Part shown: in pieces, positions 1-8,084 of the stretch
Numbering within the stretch: the first letter of the stretch is position 1
Layout of the letters: every line of letters starts with the position of its first letter
Source of the DNA: Candidatus Aminicenantota bacterium
GTDB lineage: Bacteria; Acidobacteriota; Aminicenantia; Aminicenantales; Aminicenantaceae
Length of the DNA: 64,000 nucleotides
Reading direction: 5' to 3'
NCBI GenBank assembly: GCA_020344415.1
Contig: CP070825.1
Coordinates: forward strand, 2,266,015-2,330,014
Translations under genes and position numbers: made by a program
Notes under the pieces: generated by a model
The model's database searches: none
What the model saw: the letters and a program-made list of their open reading frames with translations, nothing else
Told to the model about the DNA's origin: nothing

Positions 1-195
1 GACAGCACAAGAGTTCTGGCCACTAAGGTCTATTCTTTTCTCCTGAGTTCTGAAGGTGTGGAACTTTCTGCTGTATCAGACTTCACTCAGGTCAACAGCG
101 TTGATATCGCTGTGACAACAAAACAAATTCGGTTTGGCCGAGATTACGAGCAAACCCTAGATAGCACAGTAAAGCTTCGGAATAAATCTGATTAA
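1..195 (+). CDS. pilin-like protein, C-terminal fragment
   Basis: An open frame runs from the window edge to TAA at 193-195, giving 64 residues that end TVKLRNKSD. The start lies outside the window. The tail, with a beta-strand-like VNSVDIAVTTKQIRF stretch and a closing LRN, resembles the C-terminus of PilW-like minor pilins, and the next gene is PilX-like, which fits a minor pilin cluster. The family call rests mainly on that neighbour; the fragment alone is too short to prove it. Confidence 0.55.
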   Translation, partial: DSTRVLATKVYSFLLSSEGVELSAVSDFTQVNSVDIAVTTKQIRFGRDYEQTLDSTVKLRNKSD

Positions 196-258
196 GAGAT
201 CGCTCCTGCATCTGAAGCTATAAGAATAAGGAATACACTTCAATCGGAGGTAAGAAAG

Positions 259-1536
259 GTGAAAAAAGAAAGGGGCAAGAACTTCAAAAGAGAGAGCAAA
301 GAGCAAGGATTTATCTTGGTTATCGGTGTTCTCATCATAATTTTCTTGCTTCTTCCTGTTTTGCCATTTTTATTCCAGCTCTCAACAGATTTCAGATTAA
401 CTGAAAAATCTTATAAATCCTTGGCAGCCTTTTCATTGGCAGAAGCTGGTGTGGAAAGAGCTATCTGGGAATTGAATTACGGAGATATTTCAGACTGGAG
501 TGGAGATGAATCCTTGCGAACAATGACCATTTCATCCTTCAACACTTCTGATGGGAATGTGATTGGGGATATTGAGATAAGGGTGGAGAATCCTGGTGGA
601 GACAATCCTGTCGTGGAAGCTGCAGGAAATGTTGCTTATGTTGGCTCCCTTACAGTAACCAAAGCTGCCAGGGTAGTATTAGAGAAAAGCGAATATCATC
701 CTTTCGATTATGGGATTTTCGGGGATGAGGGAGTTAATATGAATTCCAATGCAGTTGTGGACAGTTATGACTCCAGGAATGGCGCTTACGGCGACACAAA
801 CATGGGCTCACATGGAAACGTGGGCACCAACGCCACTCATGATGGCGCTATCGATTTAAGGTCCAATGCTCAAATCTACGGTAATGCCATATCAGGGCCT
901 GAGACTGATCCAGAAGCGGCGATAACAACCGGTCCCAACGCCTACATTGATGGAATGAAGCTGGCCTTAGATGCTCCTAAGGAGCTCCCATCAATCTCTC
1001 CTCCTGAAGGTCTTTCTCCAAAAGGAGACTATTTTCTTGGGGGCAATGACCTAGACATAATCAACGAGAGCGGAGAATACTCCTCATTCATGATAGACAA
1101 CAACGCCAAGGTCACAATCACGGCTGATGTCACCCTTTACATAACGGGTGGTTTTTCCCTGTTAAGCAACTCGCAGCTTGAGATTGCCGACGGTGTTTCA
1201 GCCACGATATACCTGGGAGGAACTTTCGAGCAAAACTCAAACACCCAAATAAATAATCTATCAATGGACCCCACAAAGCTTGCAGTTTATGGAACAGACA
1301 CATTTAATTCACAAATGATATGGAATTCCAACACACAATTCTTTGGAGCCGTTTATGTGCCACGCGCTGATGTTCTCTATGACAGCAATGCTGATTTTTA
1401 CGGCTCGATTGTGGGCAAATATCTCCAGAGCATAAGCTCTAACGCAAGACTCCACTATGATGAGGCTTTAGGAGATGTGGGCATGGGAACGGACAGCTCA
1501 ACATACGTTATCAGATCCTGGCAAGAGAAACTCTGA
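259..1536 (+). CDS. PilX-like minor pilin / pilus assembly protein with beta-rich C-terminal domain
   Basis: A 425-residue protein starting at GTG 259 behind GGAGG (246-250). Residues about 18-42 (EQGFILVIGVLII...) form one hydrophobic helix after a basic N-terminus. They are followed by SLAEAGVERAIWEL, the usual PilX_N helix end. The rest is rich in Asn, Gly and Ser with recurring SNA and N-A patterns (MNSNAVV, LRSNAQI, DNNAKVT, SSNARLH), suggesting a beta-solenoid like that of DUF7305-type pilus proteins. The role is probably a minor pilin or pseudopilin initiating a type IV pilus-like fibre, processed by a prepilin peptidase such as the one at 62276. It lies 63 bp after another pilin-like gene. 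The family is fairly secure, the exact role is inferred. Confidence 0.75.
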   Translation: MKKERGKNFKRESKEQGFILVIGVLIIIFLLLPVLPFLFQLSTDFRLTEKSYKSLAAFSLAEAGVERAIWELNYGDISDWSGDESLRTMTISSFNTSDGNVIGDIEIRVENPGGDNPVVEAAGNVAYVGSLTVTKAARVVLEKSEYHPFDYGIFGDEGVNMNSNAVVDSYDSRNGAYGDTNMGSHGNVGTNATHDGAIDLRSNAQIYGNAISGPETDPEAAITTGPNAYIDGMKLALDAPKELPSISPPEGLSPKGDYFLGGNDLDIINESGEYSSFMIDNNAKVTITADVTLYITGGFSLLSNSQLEIADGVSATIYLGGTFEQNSNTQINNLSMDPTKLAVYGTDTFNSQMIWNSNTQFFGAVYVPRADVLYDSNADFYGSIVGKYLQSISSNARLHYDEALGDVGMGTDSSTYVIRSWQEKL

Positions 1537-1591
1537 TTTTTTCTGAATTAAGTCCTCTGAATATCAAAATACTCTTAGGTCACCTATTATC

Positions 1592-2926
1592 TCAACTCCT
1601 GTGTTTGACCAGGTGCTTAATCCCCTCTATAAGCATATCAACATGCTTTAAAGAGACATAAATATGGGTTGAGACTCTCACTCCATGAGTTCCCTCTCTC
1701 TTATTCCCGATCGTCCTTACCACGATATTGTATTTTTCCCTGAGATAATTGACAATATTTTGAGACTCAACACCCTCCACATGGAAAGCCGTCAATCCTC
1801 CACTGAGATATGCGTCTTGTGAAGTGTGCAATACTACTCCGGGAATCTTGCTCAATTCCCTTTTCAGATAGCCAGCAAGAGTCTTGACCCTCCTTTCTAT
1901 CCTCTCCTTGCCAATAGCATTCTGGAAATCAACAGCCTCTCCCAGAGCGATTGTAAGAGCGTCTGCCCTCTGTCCTAGAGTTTCGAATTTCCTCGAATCC
2001 TTATAACTATCCCATCCACCAGTGGCAATCGTTGGCCACAACTTGTCTTGAACTCCTTTTTTTACATATAATAGTCCAACTCCTGTGGAAGCCCCAAGCC
2101 ATTTGTATGGACTGGTAGCAAAGAAATCAACACCTAATGCTTTCATGTCGAGACTCAGCATACCTATCCCGTGCGCACTGTCTGCCAAGACAAGAACGTC
2201 CTTCTCATGTGCCATCTTGCTCAATTCTTTGAGAGGAGATATCAGTCCTGAGATATAGACCGTGTGGCTGATGCTGATGACTTTTGTTCTTGAGGTTATG
2301 GCTTTCCGAAAACCGTCCACAATCTCATCGACACTTTTTGGAGGCAGCCCGATAGGAACATTTTTGATCTTAATCCCGTATCTTTTTGCCTTGAGCTTCC
2401 AAGGGTGGGTTCCACCTGGATGTTCCATTGTAGAAAGAAGCACCTCATCTCCTTCCTTTAAATCCAAGCCATTGGCAACGAAATTCATCCCTTCAGTCGT
2501 ATTCCTTGTGATGACAACTTCTTCAGGGGAAGCATTTATGAAGCTCGCTAGCTTGGTTCGAACTTCTTGTTTTTTTCTGGGGATGAAATTATAGACATCA
2601 AAAGGATTAGTGACCTGAATTCTAAATGACTTAATCAAAGTGTTAAACACCGGCTTAGGCATGGGACCAACTGTTCCATTATTCATCATGATGAGCCTGT
2701 CTTTGAAAAGGAAATGTTTTCCTATGGCATCCCAGTAAACTCCATCCGGAGATTCATCCTCTATGTACTTCTGGTTCAAAGTAGTTATGCTTTGATAAAC
2801 ACTGGCATTTAATTTGCCAAGAGAAGCAACAGAAAGAGCGGAACCTGCCAGAAGGTATCTGACAAAATCTCTCCTTGACAGCCCTTTAAAGCGGTTCTCA
2901 AAAGTGGGTTGTATTTTTTGATCCAT
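1592..2926 (-). CDS. aminotransferase class V, Tat-exported (isopenicillin N epimerase-like)
   Basis: A 444-residue PLP enzyme of the class V aminotransferase / cysteine desulfurase-like fold. The N-terminus carries a twin-arginine signal (SRRDFVRYLL, residues 17-26, then a hydrophobic stretch ending near LNA), so it should be folded in the cytoplasm and exported. The PLP lysine is K275 in SPYKWLGAS, with the D-x-A-H type motif LADSAHGIG at 248-255. NTTEGMNFV (142-150) matches the cofactor phosphate-binding region. A clear AAGGAGA precedes the ATG at 2926. The substrate is unknown: the family includes epimerases, desulfurases and lyases. It is on the same strand as the DUF362/DUF6599 pair but separated by a 236-bp repeat-bearing gap, so it may be transcribed alone. 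Confidence 0.85.
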   Translation of the reverse strand: MDQKIQPTFENRFKGLSRRDFVRYLLAGSALSVASLGKLNASVYQSITTLNQKYIEDESPDGVYWDAIGKHFLFKDRLIMMNNGTVGPMPKPVFNTLIKSFRIQVTNPFDVYNFIPRKKQEVRTKLASFINASPEEVVITRNTTEGMNFVANGLDLKEGDEVLLSTMEHPGGTHPWKLKAKRYGIKIKNVPIGLPPKSVDEIVDGFRKAITSRTKVISISHTVYISGLISPLKELSKMAHEKDVLVLADSAHGIGMLSLDMKALGVDFFATSPYKWLGASTGVGLLYVKKGVQDKLWPTIATGGWDSYKDSRKFETLGQRADALTIALGEAVDFQNAIGKERIERRVKTLAGYLKRELSKIPGVVLHTSQDAYLSGGLTAFHVEGVESQNIVNYLREKYNIVVRTIGNKREGTHGVRVSTHIYVSLKHVDMLIEGIKHLVKHRS

Positions 2927-3003
2927 CTCTTAATTCTCCTTTGTTCGATTTGCTTCATTTTATTCACAATAATATTCACCTGTCAAACAAAATGGAAAGC
3001 GTC

Positions 3004-3134
3004 AAAAAGAAGCCTGTCCCCTTTTTATGTAGGGCTTGATTCATCAAGCTCACCTTATCTTAAATTTGTAGAAGACTAGCAGATTTGATAAATCAAACGC
3101 CATCAGGATGGAAAAAAGAAGCCTGTGCCCTTTT
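3004..3134. repeat. REP/MITE-like repeat, GGGGACAGG-type arms
   Basis: Two same-orientation copies of an arm of the form AAGAAGCCTGTCCCCTTTT lie at 3004-3026 and 3112-3134, the second with one change (TGTGCCC). Between them sits the short palindrome GCTTGATTCATCAAGC at 3034-3049. Related arms occur at 5201, 5307, 13112, 13164 and 24578. No transposase is encoded, so this is a non-autonomous or decayed copy. Confidence 0.75.
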
Positions 3135-3162
3135 CACAATTGACGCTCTGGGAAGAAAGTTT

Positions 3163-4113
3163 TTATCCAGTCCCGATATTCTCTTGAATTCGGGCAAAAA
3201 TCTCATCTGCCTGATCCTGACTGACTGTTCCTTTGACTATCAGTATGTATCTTTCAACTAGTGAGACAAAAATAAGCCCTCCCTTTTTGTCTCTCACCAC
3301 GAAGAGCTTTTCATTAACTGGTTTAAAATCGTTATACCTAGAGCTTTCAGCAAAGCTTTCCCTCACTTCTTTAAATTTCTTCTGACACGCATCAATGCTT
3401 TCATATTCAATTATATAAACGCTATACCCATCACTATAGTCAGCCTTTATTCCCTGATTAAAGGCAAAGACATCTTGCGTGAAAAATGAATAGATGTTGT
3501 ACAAACCCAAGTTTCCTTTGAAATACTTTATGCTGAGGGTAAGCAAATCGTTTTTGGGGATCATAGAGACCAAGGGAGGCTTTTTTCCTCTGACCTTGAT
3601 CTTTGCATCCACTGCCCGGGCAATCCTCAGTAAACCCTTAACTGTCTCCTCATCTTCATCAAATCCAGTAAGTGTGACTAAATAATTCCCCTTCCAGAAA
3701 TTCATATAGTAGCCCTCAAGCAGTGCTTCATTTCCTATTGCTAAAACTTCACCTTGAGAACTGGTTTTGAATGTATACATTCCATAGGCGCTCTCAGAAT
3801 TTACCATCTCAAATATTTCCAGAGAAATTGATTTTCCATTTTTGCTCAAGTAATCCTGAACAATGACTTGACTGAAGCCATATTCATGGTATATTTCCGC
3901 TCCTCCATCTATGTACAGAAATAAATCTTCCCCTCTGTATTCTTGAGGAGAATCATCTTTTTTCCATTCACCCAATTCTGTTTCCTCGGGTATGTATGTA
4001 AGAAGATTCTGTTGGAGACAATTTGAGAGGTTTTCAGAAGAATAAAGCGAAAGAGACAGACATAAAAGAAATAGAGCGGCTAAAAAATCCGAGCCTCTCA
4101 CGATCTTAACCAT
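3163..4113 (-). CDS. DUF6599 family secreted protein
   Basis: A protein of about 316 residues with an N-terminal signal peptide (SDFLAALFLLCLSLSLYSS). The ETELGEWKKD and YRGEDLFLYIDGGAEIYHEYG segments match the DUF6599 family as I know it from Aminicenantes and acidobacterial genomes; its function is unknown. The frame stays open upstream to a TTG at 4170, but that start has no ribosome binding site and would push the signal peptide inward. The ATG at 4113 is therefore preferred, although its own ribosome binding site is weak. It lies downstream of and on the same strand as the DUF362 gene, 67 bp away or less, and is probably co-transcribed with it. Confidence 0.75.
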   Translation of the reverse strand: MVKIVRGSDFLAALFLLCLSLSLYSSENLSNCLQQNLLTYIPEETELGEWKKDDSPQEYRGEDLFLYIDGGAEIYHEYGFSQVIVQDYLSKNGKSISLEIFEMVNSESAYGMYTFKTSSQGEVLAIGNEALLEGYYMNFWKGNYLVTLTGFDEDEETVKGLLRIARAVDAKIKVRGKKPPLVSMIPKNDLLTLSIKYFKGNLGLYNIYSFFTQDVFAFNQGIKADYSDGYSVYIIEYESIDACQKKFKEVRESFAESSRYNDFKPVNEKLFVVRDKKGGLIFVSLVERYILIVKGTVSQDQADEIFARIQENIGTG

Positions 4114-4180
4114 TATTACTATCGTTTGCTTTATAATATAGATTAACTCTTTACAAGGGCTGTGGGCCAATATCGAAAAA

Positions 4181-5128
4181 TTAAGCTTTTATCTCTTTAA
4201 TCTTCACCTTAGCAAGGTCAATCTCACCGAGTTTATGTTCATATCCACGGTTAATCATCACGATATCTTTGGCTTCCAATCCCCACAAAGTTGTGCAGTA
4301 GGCATCGGCAGCCACTCTGTCTACTCCCGCCACAATTTTCTGTGGCTTAATCAACTTTCCTGGGCCAAAGGGCCCATTTGTCGTGATAAATTCAGTAGCA
4401 TCCACAATGCATAGAGTTGGCTCGACTACAGTATTTAAATCAGCAATGCACTGGTCCAGGAATTCGATAGAATTTTGGTTTGTCGCCCAATCTTCTTTAT
4501 GGAAAGACCTGTTATTCATCCGGTAATTCAAGCCCATCAAGTTTTTCATTGTCCCGGTGAATTTGTTTCCGGCATGGTCCTTAGTAATTGGCATATTAAT
4601 GAAAACATCGTTCGTATATAACTCTTTCATGATCTGTGCTTCCTTGAGTTCCTTACCATTAGGTATAGGTATGGTTTTGAAAAGAGATTCATCACTATTG
4701 TCTATTAATTTCAAATTGGCTCCTTCCTCTTCAACTGCTTGAGCCAAGCCCGTGCTCTCCCAATGCTTTCTTGTCAGCCAACTGAGGCAGTTGACCTCTG
4801 CCGCTCCAGCCTCTTTACACATCCTTATGACAGTGCGGACTATCTCTGGTTTGGTGTATGACCCTGGATGTCTGCTTTGAGTATTCGGTAAAATGGCCAC
4901 TTTAGAATTCTTTGGCACAAACTTTTCTATCCCTCCGAGAATCTCGACGGCTTTGATCGTGCTTTTCGTATAATCACTTCCTGCGACCACAGCCATATCT
5001 ACTTTTTCACCCGGCGCACAGCCAGAATGCCCGATGAGCTGATAGAAGACGCTGCTTCCCAATGCAGTAGAAAGACTGATTTTCGCACTTTTTTTAATGA
5101 AATCCCTTCTCCCTATTTTTTTTGTCAT
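4181..5128 (-). CDS. DUF362 domain-containing protein, Tat signal
   Basis: A 315-residue protein beginning with a twin-arginine signal (GRRDFIKKSA) and a Cys-containing end of the leader (HSGCAPGEK). The body carries the DUF362 pattern: VAILPNTQSRHPGSYTKPE, then KDHAGNKFTGTMKNLMGLN, and a closing DRVAADAYCTTLWG. DUF362 proteins are often linked to iron-sulfur or redox roles, but this one has no visible ferredoxin-type CxxCxxC cluster, so it is the plain form. GGAAGGAGAG precedes the ATG. It is probably the first gene of a two-gene unit with the DUF6599 gene. Function unknown; the export signal is well supported. Confidence 0.82.
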   Translation of the reverse strand: MTKKIGRRDFIKKSAKISLSTALGSSVFYQLIGHSGCAPGEKVDMAVVAGSDYTKSTIKAVEILGGIEKFVPKNSKVAILPNTQSRHPGSYTKPEIVRTVIRMCKEAGAAEVNCLSWLTRKHWESTGLAQAVEEEGANLKLIDNSDESLFKTIPIPNGKELKEAQIMKELYTNDVFINMPITKDHAGNKFTGTMKNLMGLNYRMNNRSFHKEDWATNQNSIEFLDQCIADLNTVVEPTLCIVDATEFITTNGPFGPGKLIKPQKIVAGVDRVAADAYCTTLWGLEAKDIVMINRGYEHKLGEIDLAKVKIKEIKA

Positions 5129-5200
5129 GAAAACTCTCCTTCCATGAGTTTTTCAAATTCTCTCATAATTTTCTCTCGATAATCAAGCTTCAAAGAGGAA

Positions 5201-5328
5201 AAAGGGGACAGGTTACTTTTTTCCCTCTTGCTTTAAGCGATTACAACGCTCCGCTCGTAATGATATCCTGCAGGTGGGCTTGATGAATCAAGCCTCGACA
5301 GTATGAAAAAAAGTAGCCTGTCCCCTTT
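5201..5328. repeat. inverted-repeat element, GGGGACAGG-type, with GCAGGTGGGCTTGATGAATC core
   Basis: Arms of 22 bp at 5201-5222 and 5307-5328 are inverted and match at 21 of 22 positions (GGGGACAGGTTACTTTTT against AAAAAGTAGCCTGTCCCC). The core holds CCTGCAGGTGGGCTTGATG and the palindrome GCTTGATGAATCAAGC (5278-5293). The same core recurs at 56213-56250 inside an element with different arms. A lone related arm, AAAGCCTGACCCCA, lies at 5367-5380 just before the end of the DUF89 gene. Confidence 0.8.
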
Positions 5329-5383
5329 CTTGATTATGTTTTTTTAGTGAAATTATAAAACTTATGAAAGCCTGACCCCAATG

Positions 5384-6223
5384 TTACTTCTTCATCAGGA
5401 TGATACTGCCCCTTTCCACTCCAATATCGCGGGCAACAACCTGACATTTCGCCTTTAAGAGAAAAAATATGGGTCGATCCTCATCTGAAAGCCCCTCATA
5501 ATTGCCCTGCCCTTTGCTGATTATGAGAGGCGCAGAATTGAAAGCGTTAAAAAAATCTTCCGAGCAGAATTTCAAGATGTTTCCCGGAGCATCATATCCT
5601 GAAGAGATGATTTGTGCCACTCTGTCTATCCCAGAATCAAGAGCATCCTCTCGAGTGGCATCATTAATGATCGGATTTTCCCTAACAACGTAAATAACAG
5701 GTTTATTGAGCTCTTCAATCAAAAGTCGGTCAAAAACTGTCTCACCTGCATTATCCGCTATGTATAAAATATTTTGAGCTTTAGCAAGCGCTTTACAAAA
5801 TTGCGGATAGTGATTTATCGCAAAACCTTGGGAAAGAATCGTCTCGAGGTCTCTTTTCAAATCAAAATCTGCATTGGCTCCAAAATCAATGACATTTCCA
5901 GCAATGGAAAGCCTTATGGCAGTCATCAATCTGTCTTCTGAGGAGTTTATCAACTTTTTCAGCTCAGGAAATAGGGAAAGTGCCTGGCGAGTGCATTTCT
6001 CTTTTATTTCTTTGAAGGGATCTTCGAGGCCCGTTCTCTTGGAGATTATCTGGTAGACTTTCCGTCCAATTTCAGGAGGAGTTGCTCCAAAAGGTATCTC
6101 AGGAATGACTAAGCTGACTTCATTCAATATCTCCCATGTTTTTTTCTCATCAAGATTGAGCATCTTTGAAGTTCTAAGTGCTTGCGTGAAAAAACAGGGG
6201 TAGCAATCTAAATAAGCTCTCAT
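5384..6223 (-). CDS. DUF89 family metal-dependent phosphatase (damage-control type)
   Basis: A 279-residue protein of the DUF89/ARMT1-like fold, whose known members are metal-dependent phosphatases acting on damaged or surplus sugar phosphates and cofactor intermediates. Seen here: the N-terminal CYPC pair (C7, C10) of the short prokaryotic subfamily, DFGANADFD near 117-125, IADNAGETVFDRLLIEEL near 157-174, VVRENPIINDAT, and the C-terminal ISKGQGNYEGL. The Asp and Asn residues in the FGAN and DNAGE motifs are the usual metal ligands. Its ATG overlaps the Nudix stop codon by four bases (ATGA), indicating translational coupling. The natural substrate is not predictable from sequence. Confidence 0.85.
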   Translation of the reverse strand: MRAYLDCYPCFFTQALRTSKMLNLDEKKTWEILNEVSLVIPEIPFGATPPEIGRKVYQIISKRTGLEDPFKEIKEKCTRQALSLFPELKKLINSSEDRLMTAIRLSIAGNVIDFGANADFDLKRDLETILSQGFAINHYPQFCKALAKAQNILYIADNAGETVFDRLLIEELNKPVIYVVRENPIINDATREDALDSGIDRVAQIISSGYDAPGNILKFCSEDFFNAFNSAPLIISKGQGNYEGLSDEDRPIFFLLKAKCQVVARDIGVERGSIILMKK

Positions 6224-6726
6224 TTTCTCTCTATTGTTACCTCATCCTTAATCATCTTTCTATGACTGGAGAAAGGAATAGCAGGAAGATTACGGACAGA
6301 AAAAAACTCTACTTTTTGAGAATCTGACCCAGGCGAAAGCTTTCCTCTAGCATCCACTTCATATCCAATAATCAAGACATTTTTATATAGCATTGATTCT
6401 TGAGAATAAACACCGAGCAACCTGACAATCTCTCCTTCAAGCCCTGTCTCCTCTTTTAGCTCCCTGAGACATGCCTTTTCAGGAGTCTCATCAATTTCAA
6501 TAAATCCCGAAGGCAATGCCCATTTTCCTCTCGCAGGCTCTACTCCCCTCTTGACCAGAAGAATCTCGCCATTTCTATTTCTCACAAAAGCGGCTGCACT
6601 GGGCAAAGGATTCTCATAATTAACCCAACAACAACCAGGACAGACAAGCCTTTTCTTTTTTTCTATTGTTCCTGCTTTTAATCCAGCACCGCAATTGGGA
6701 CAATATTTGAATGTGCCTCTCACCAT
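6220..6726 (-). CDS. Nudix hydrolase with N-terminal zinc ribbon
   Basis: A 168-residue Nudix hydrolase. Cys9, Cys12, Cys29 and Cys32 form a zinc ribbon like that of NADH pyrophosphatase (CPNC...CPGC). The Nudix box spans about 74-96 with the signature elements GFIEIDET, REL and EETG, so the catalytic Glu residues are present. It hydrolyses a nucleoside diphosphate linked to another group; NAD(H) or ADP-ribose type substrates are plausible but unproven. It overlaps the downstream DUF89 phosphatase by four bases, suggesting a two-step house-cleaning unit. Confidence 0.88.
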   Translation of the reverse strand: MVRGTFKYCPNCGAGLKAGTIEKKKRLVCPGCCWVNYENPLPSAAAFVRNRNGEILLVKRGVEPARGKWALPSGFIEIDETPEKACLRELKEETGLEGEIVRLLGVYSQESMLYKNVLIIGYEVDARGKLSPGSDSQKVEFFSVRNLPAIPFSSHRKMIKDEVTIERK

Positions 6727-6796
6727 TTTAAAATAACAGTCCTCTTATTCTACCATAACTGCTGTAAGAGGTACGAACCTTCATCTCTTTTTCCTT

Positions 6797-7900
6797 TCAA
6801 TCATTCGCTTTTCGAAATGATTCAAAAATAATGATATCTTCAAGTTTCTTCTTAGTTGGAGTATCAGGCCATTCATCAGGGATCCCGATAGGAGTAAAAC
6901 ATATAAGCTTGTATTGGTCAGGCATGTTGAAAAATTCTCTTATCTTTGCTTCTGGGAAAAATGATGTGAAAAACCCGGTTCCATACCCCAAGGCTCGGGC
7001 TGCTACCATCAAGTATCCTGCAGCCAGCGTTCCGTCATAAAGAATGTAATCAGGGTACTTTGCCTTAGAGTCAACAAGGACAGCCACATAAACCGGGGCT
7101 GAAAGAACATTATCCAATACCTTTCTGAGGCTTTCTCTGGTTTTAGCCAGTTCCTCTCCAGAAGGCTTTCTCCCCTTTTTGTATTCATCAAGATACCAAA
7201 AGAGAGCCTCATTCTGCAGCTTGTCCAGCTTCTCTCTATCCTGGATGACCAGAAATTTCCAGGGTTGCTGATTGCCGGCTGTTGGGGCGAAGCGCGCAGC
7301 ATCAAGAATTTTAAGAATATGCTCTTTGGGAACAGCTTTAGATTTGAATTTTCGTACTGTGCGCCGGCTTTTTATTATATCGAAGAGATATGCCTGATCT
7401 GAAGTGTACTTTATCTCGGAGTTTGCTTCTGTATAGTAACGATTTATTGGAGTACAGACATCAGCCACGACTTTCCACATTCCTTCCTCCTTGTGGAAAA
7501 CCAGCGTAAAATATGAATCAAGAATATACATCCCTCCCTGAAGGGTTTTACTCCTATAATGAAAAATAGCAACGGTATATCCGTATTCTTTCCCCTCATA
7601 AGCTTCCAACAGTTCTACGGGCATCTCCCAGTCTTTTTCCTTGAACCAATCCTCATGGAATTTCAGGTAGCCGTTACGAGTATCGATGAGCACTCCTGTA
7701 CTTGTGAGGAAGAAAAATTTTTGATTCTCCGTGACCGTGGAGAAAAGCCCTTTCAAATCAGAGCTCTGAATTGACCGAACATAAATCTGGAATGTCTCTT
7801 TCAAAGAAAGTCCCGGTTCGTTTTCTTCTGCTGCCATGAGCAATGAATGGAAAATCAGAGAAACAAGAAGAATAGCGAGGCCTATACTTATCTTTTTCAT
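6797..7900 (-). CDS. secreted nitroreductase fused to an NTF2-like N-terminal domain
   Basis: A 367-residue protein with a signal peptide (residues 1-23), a region at about 30-155 that resembles SnoaL/NTF2-like domains (SLKETFQIYVRSIQSSDLK ... FHKEEGMWKVVADVCTPI), and a C-terminal nitroreductase domain at about 170-360. The latter shows the FMN-binding start IKSRRTVRKF, APTAGNQQPWKFLVI and GYGTGFFTSFFP. Nitroreductase-fold proteins reduce nitro groups or quinones, or dehalogenate, using FMN. Export of an FMN enzyme without a Tat motif is unusual. AAAGGAGGG precedes the ATG. It is 70 bp upstream of the Nudix gene on the same strand. Confidence 0.82.
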   Translation of the reverse strand: MKKISIGLAILLVSLIFHSLLMAAEENEPGLSLKETFQIYVRSIQSSDLKGLFSTVTENQKFFFLTSTGVLIDTRNGYLKFHEDWFKEKDWEMPVELLEAYEGKEYGYTVAIFHYRSKTLQGGMYILDSYFTLVFHKEEGMWKVVADVCTPINRYYTEANSEIKYTSDQAYLFDIIKSRRTVRKFKSKAVPKEHILKILDAARFAPTAGNQQPWKFLVIQDREKLDKLQNEALFWYLDEYKKGRKPSGEELAKTRESLRKVLDNVLSAPVYVAVLVDSKAKYPDYILYDGTLAAGYLMVAARALGYGTGFFTSFFPEAKIREFFNMPDQYKLICFTPIGIPDEWPDTPTKKKLEDIIIFESFRKAND

Positions 7901-8084
7901 AATCCCTCCTTTATGCCATGTTCATACTTTAAATTCTCTTCTTTTTACTTTTGAAAGAAAAAAGACGAAAAACAAATAAAACGAAATTTCCTAACAGCCT
8001 TTCCTCTGGCTGAATATTATTCTAGAGGATGAGCGCAGGGCGCAAATGCCATAGGCCACAAAGCAATGAAGATACGATGCCCCT

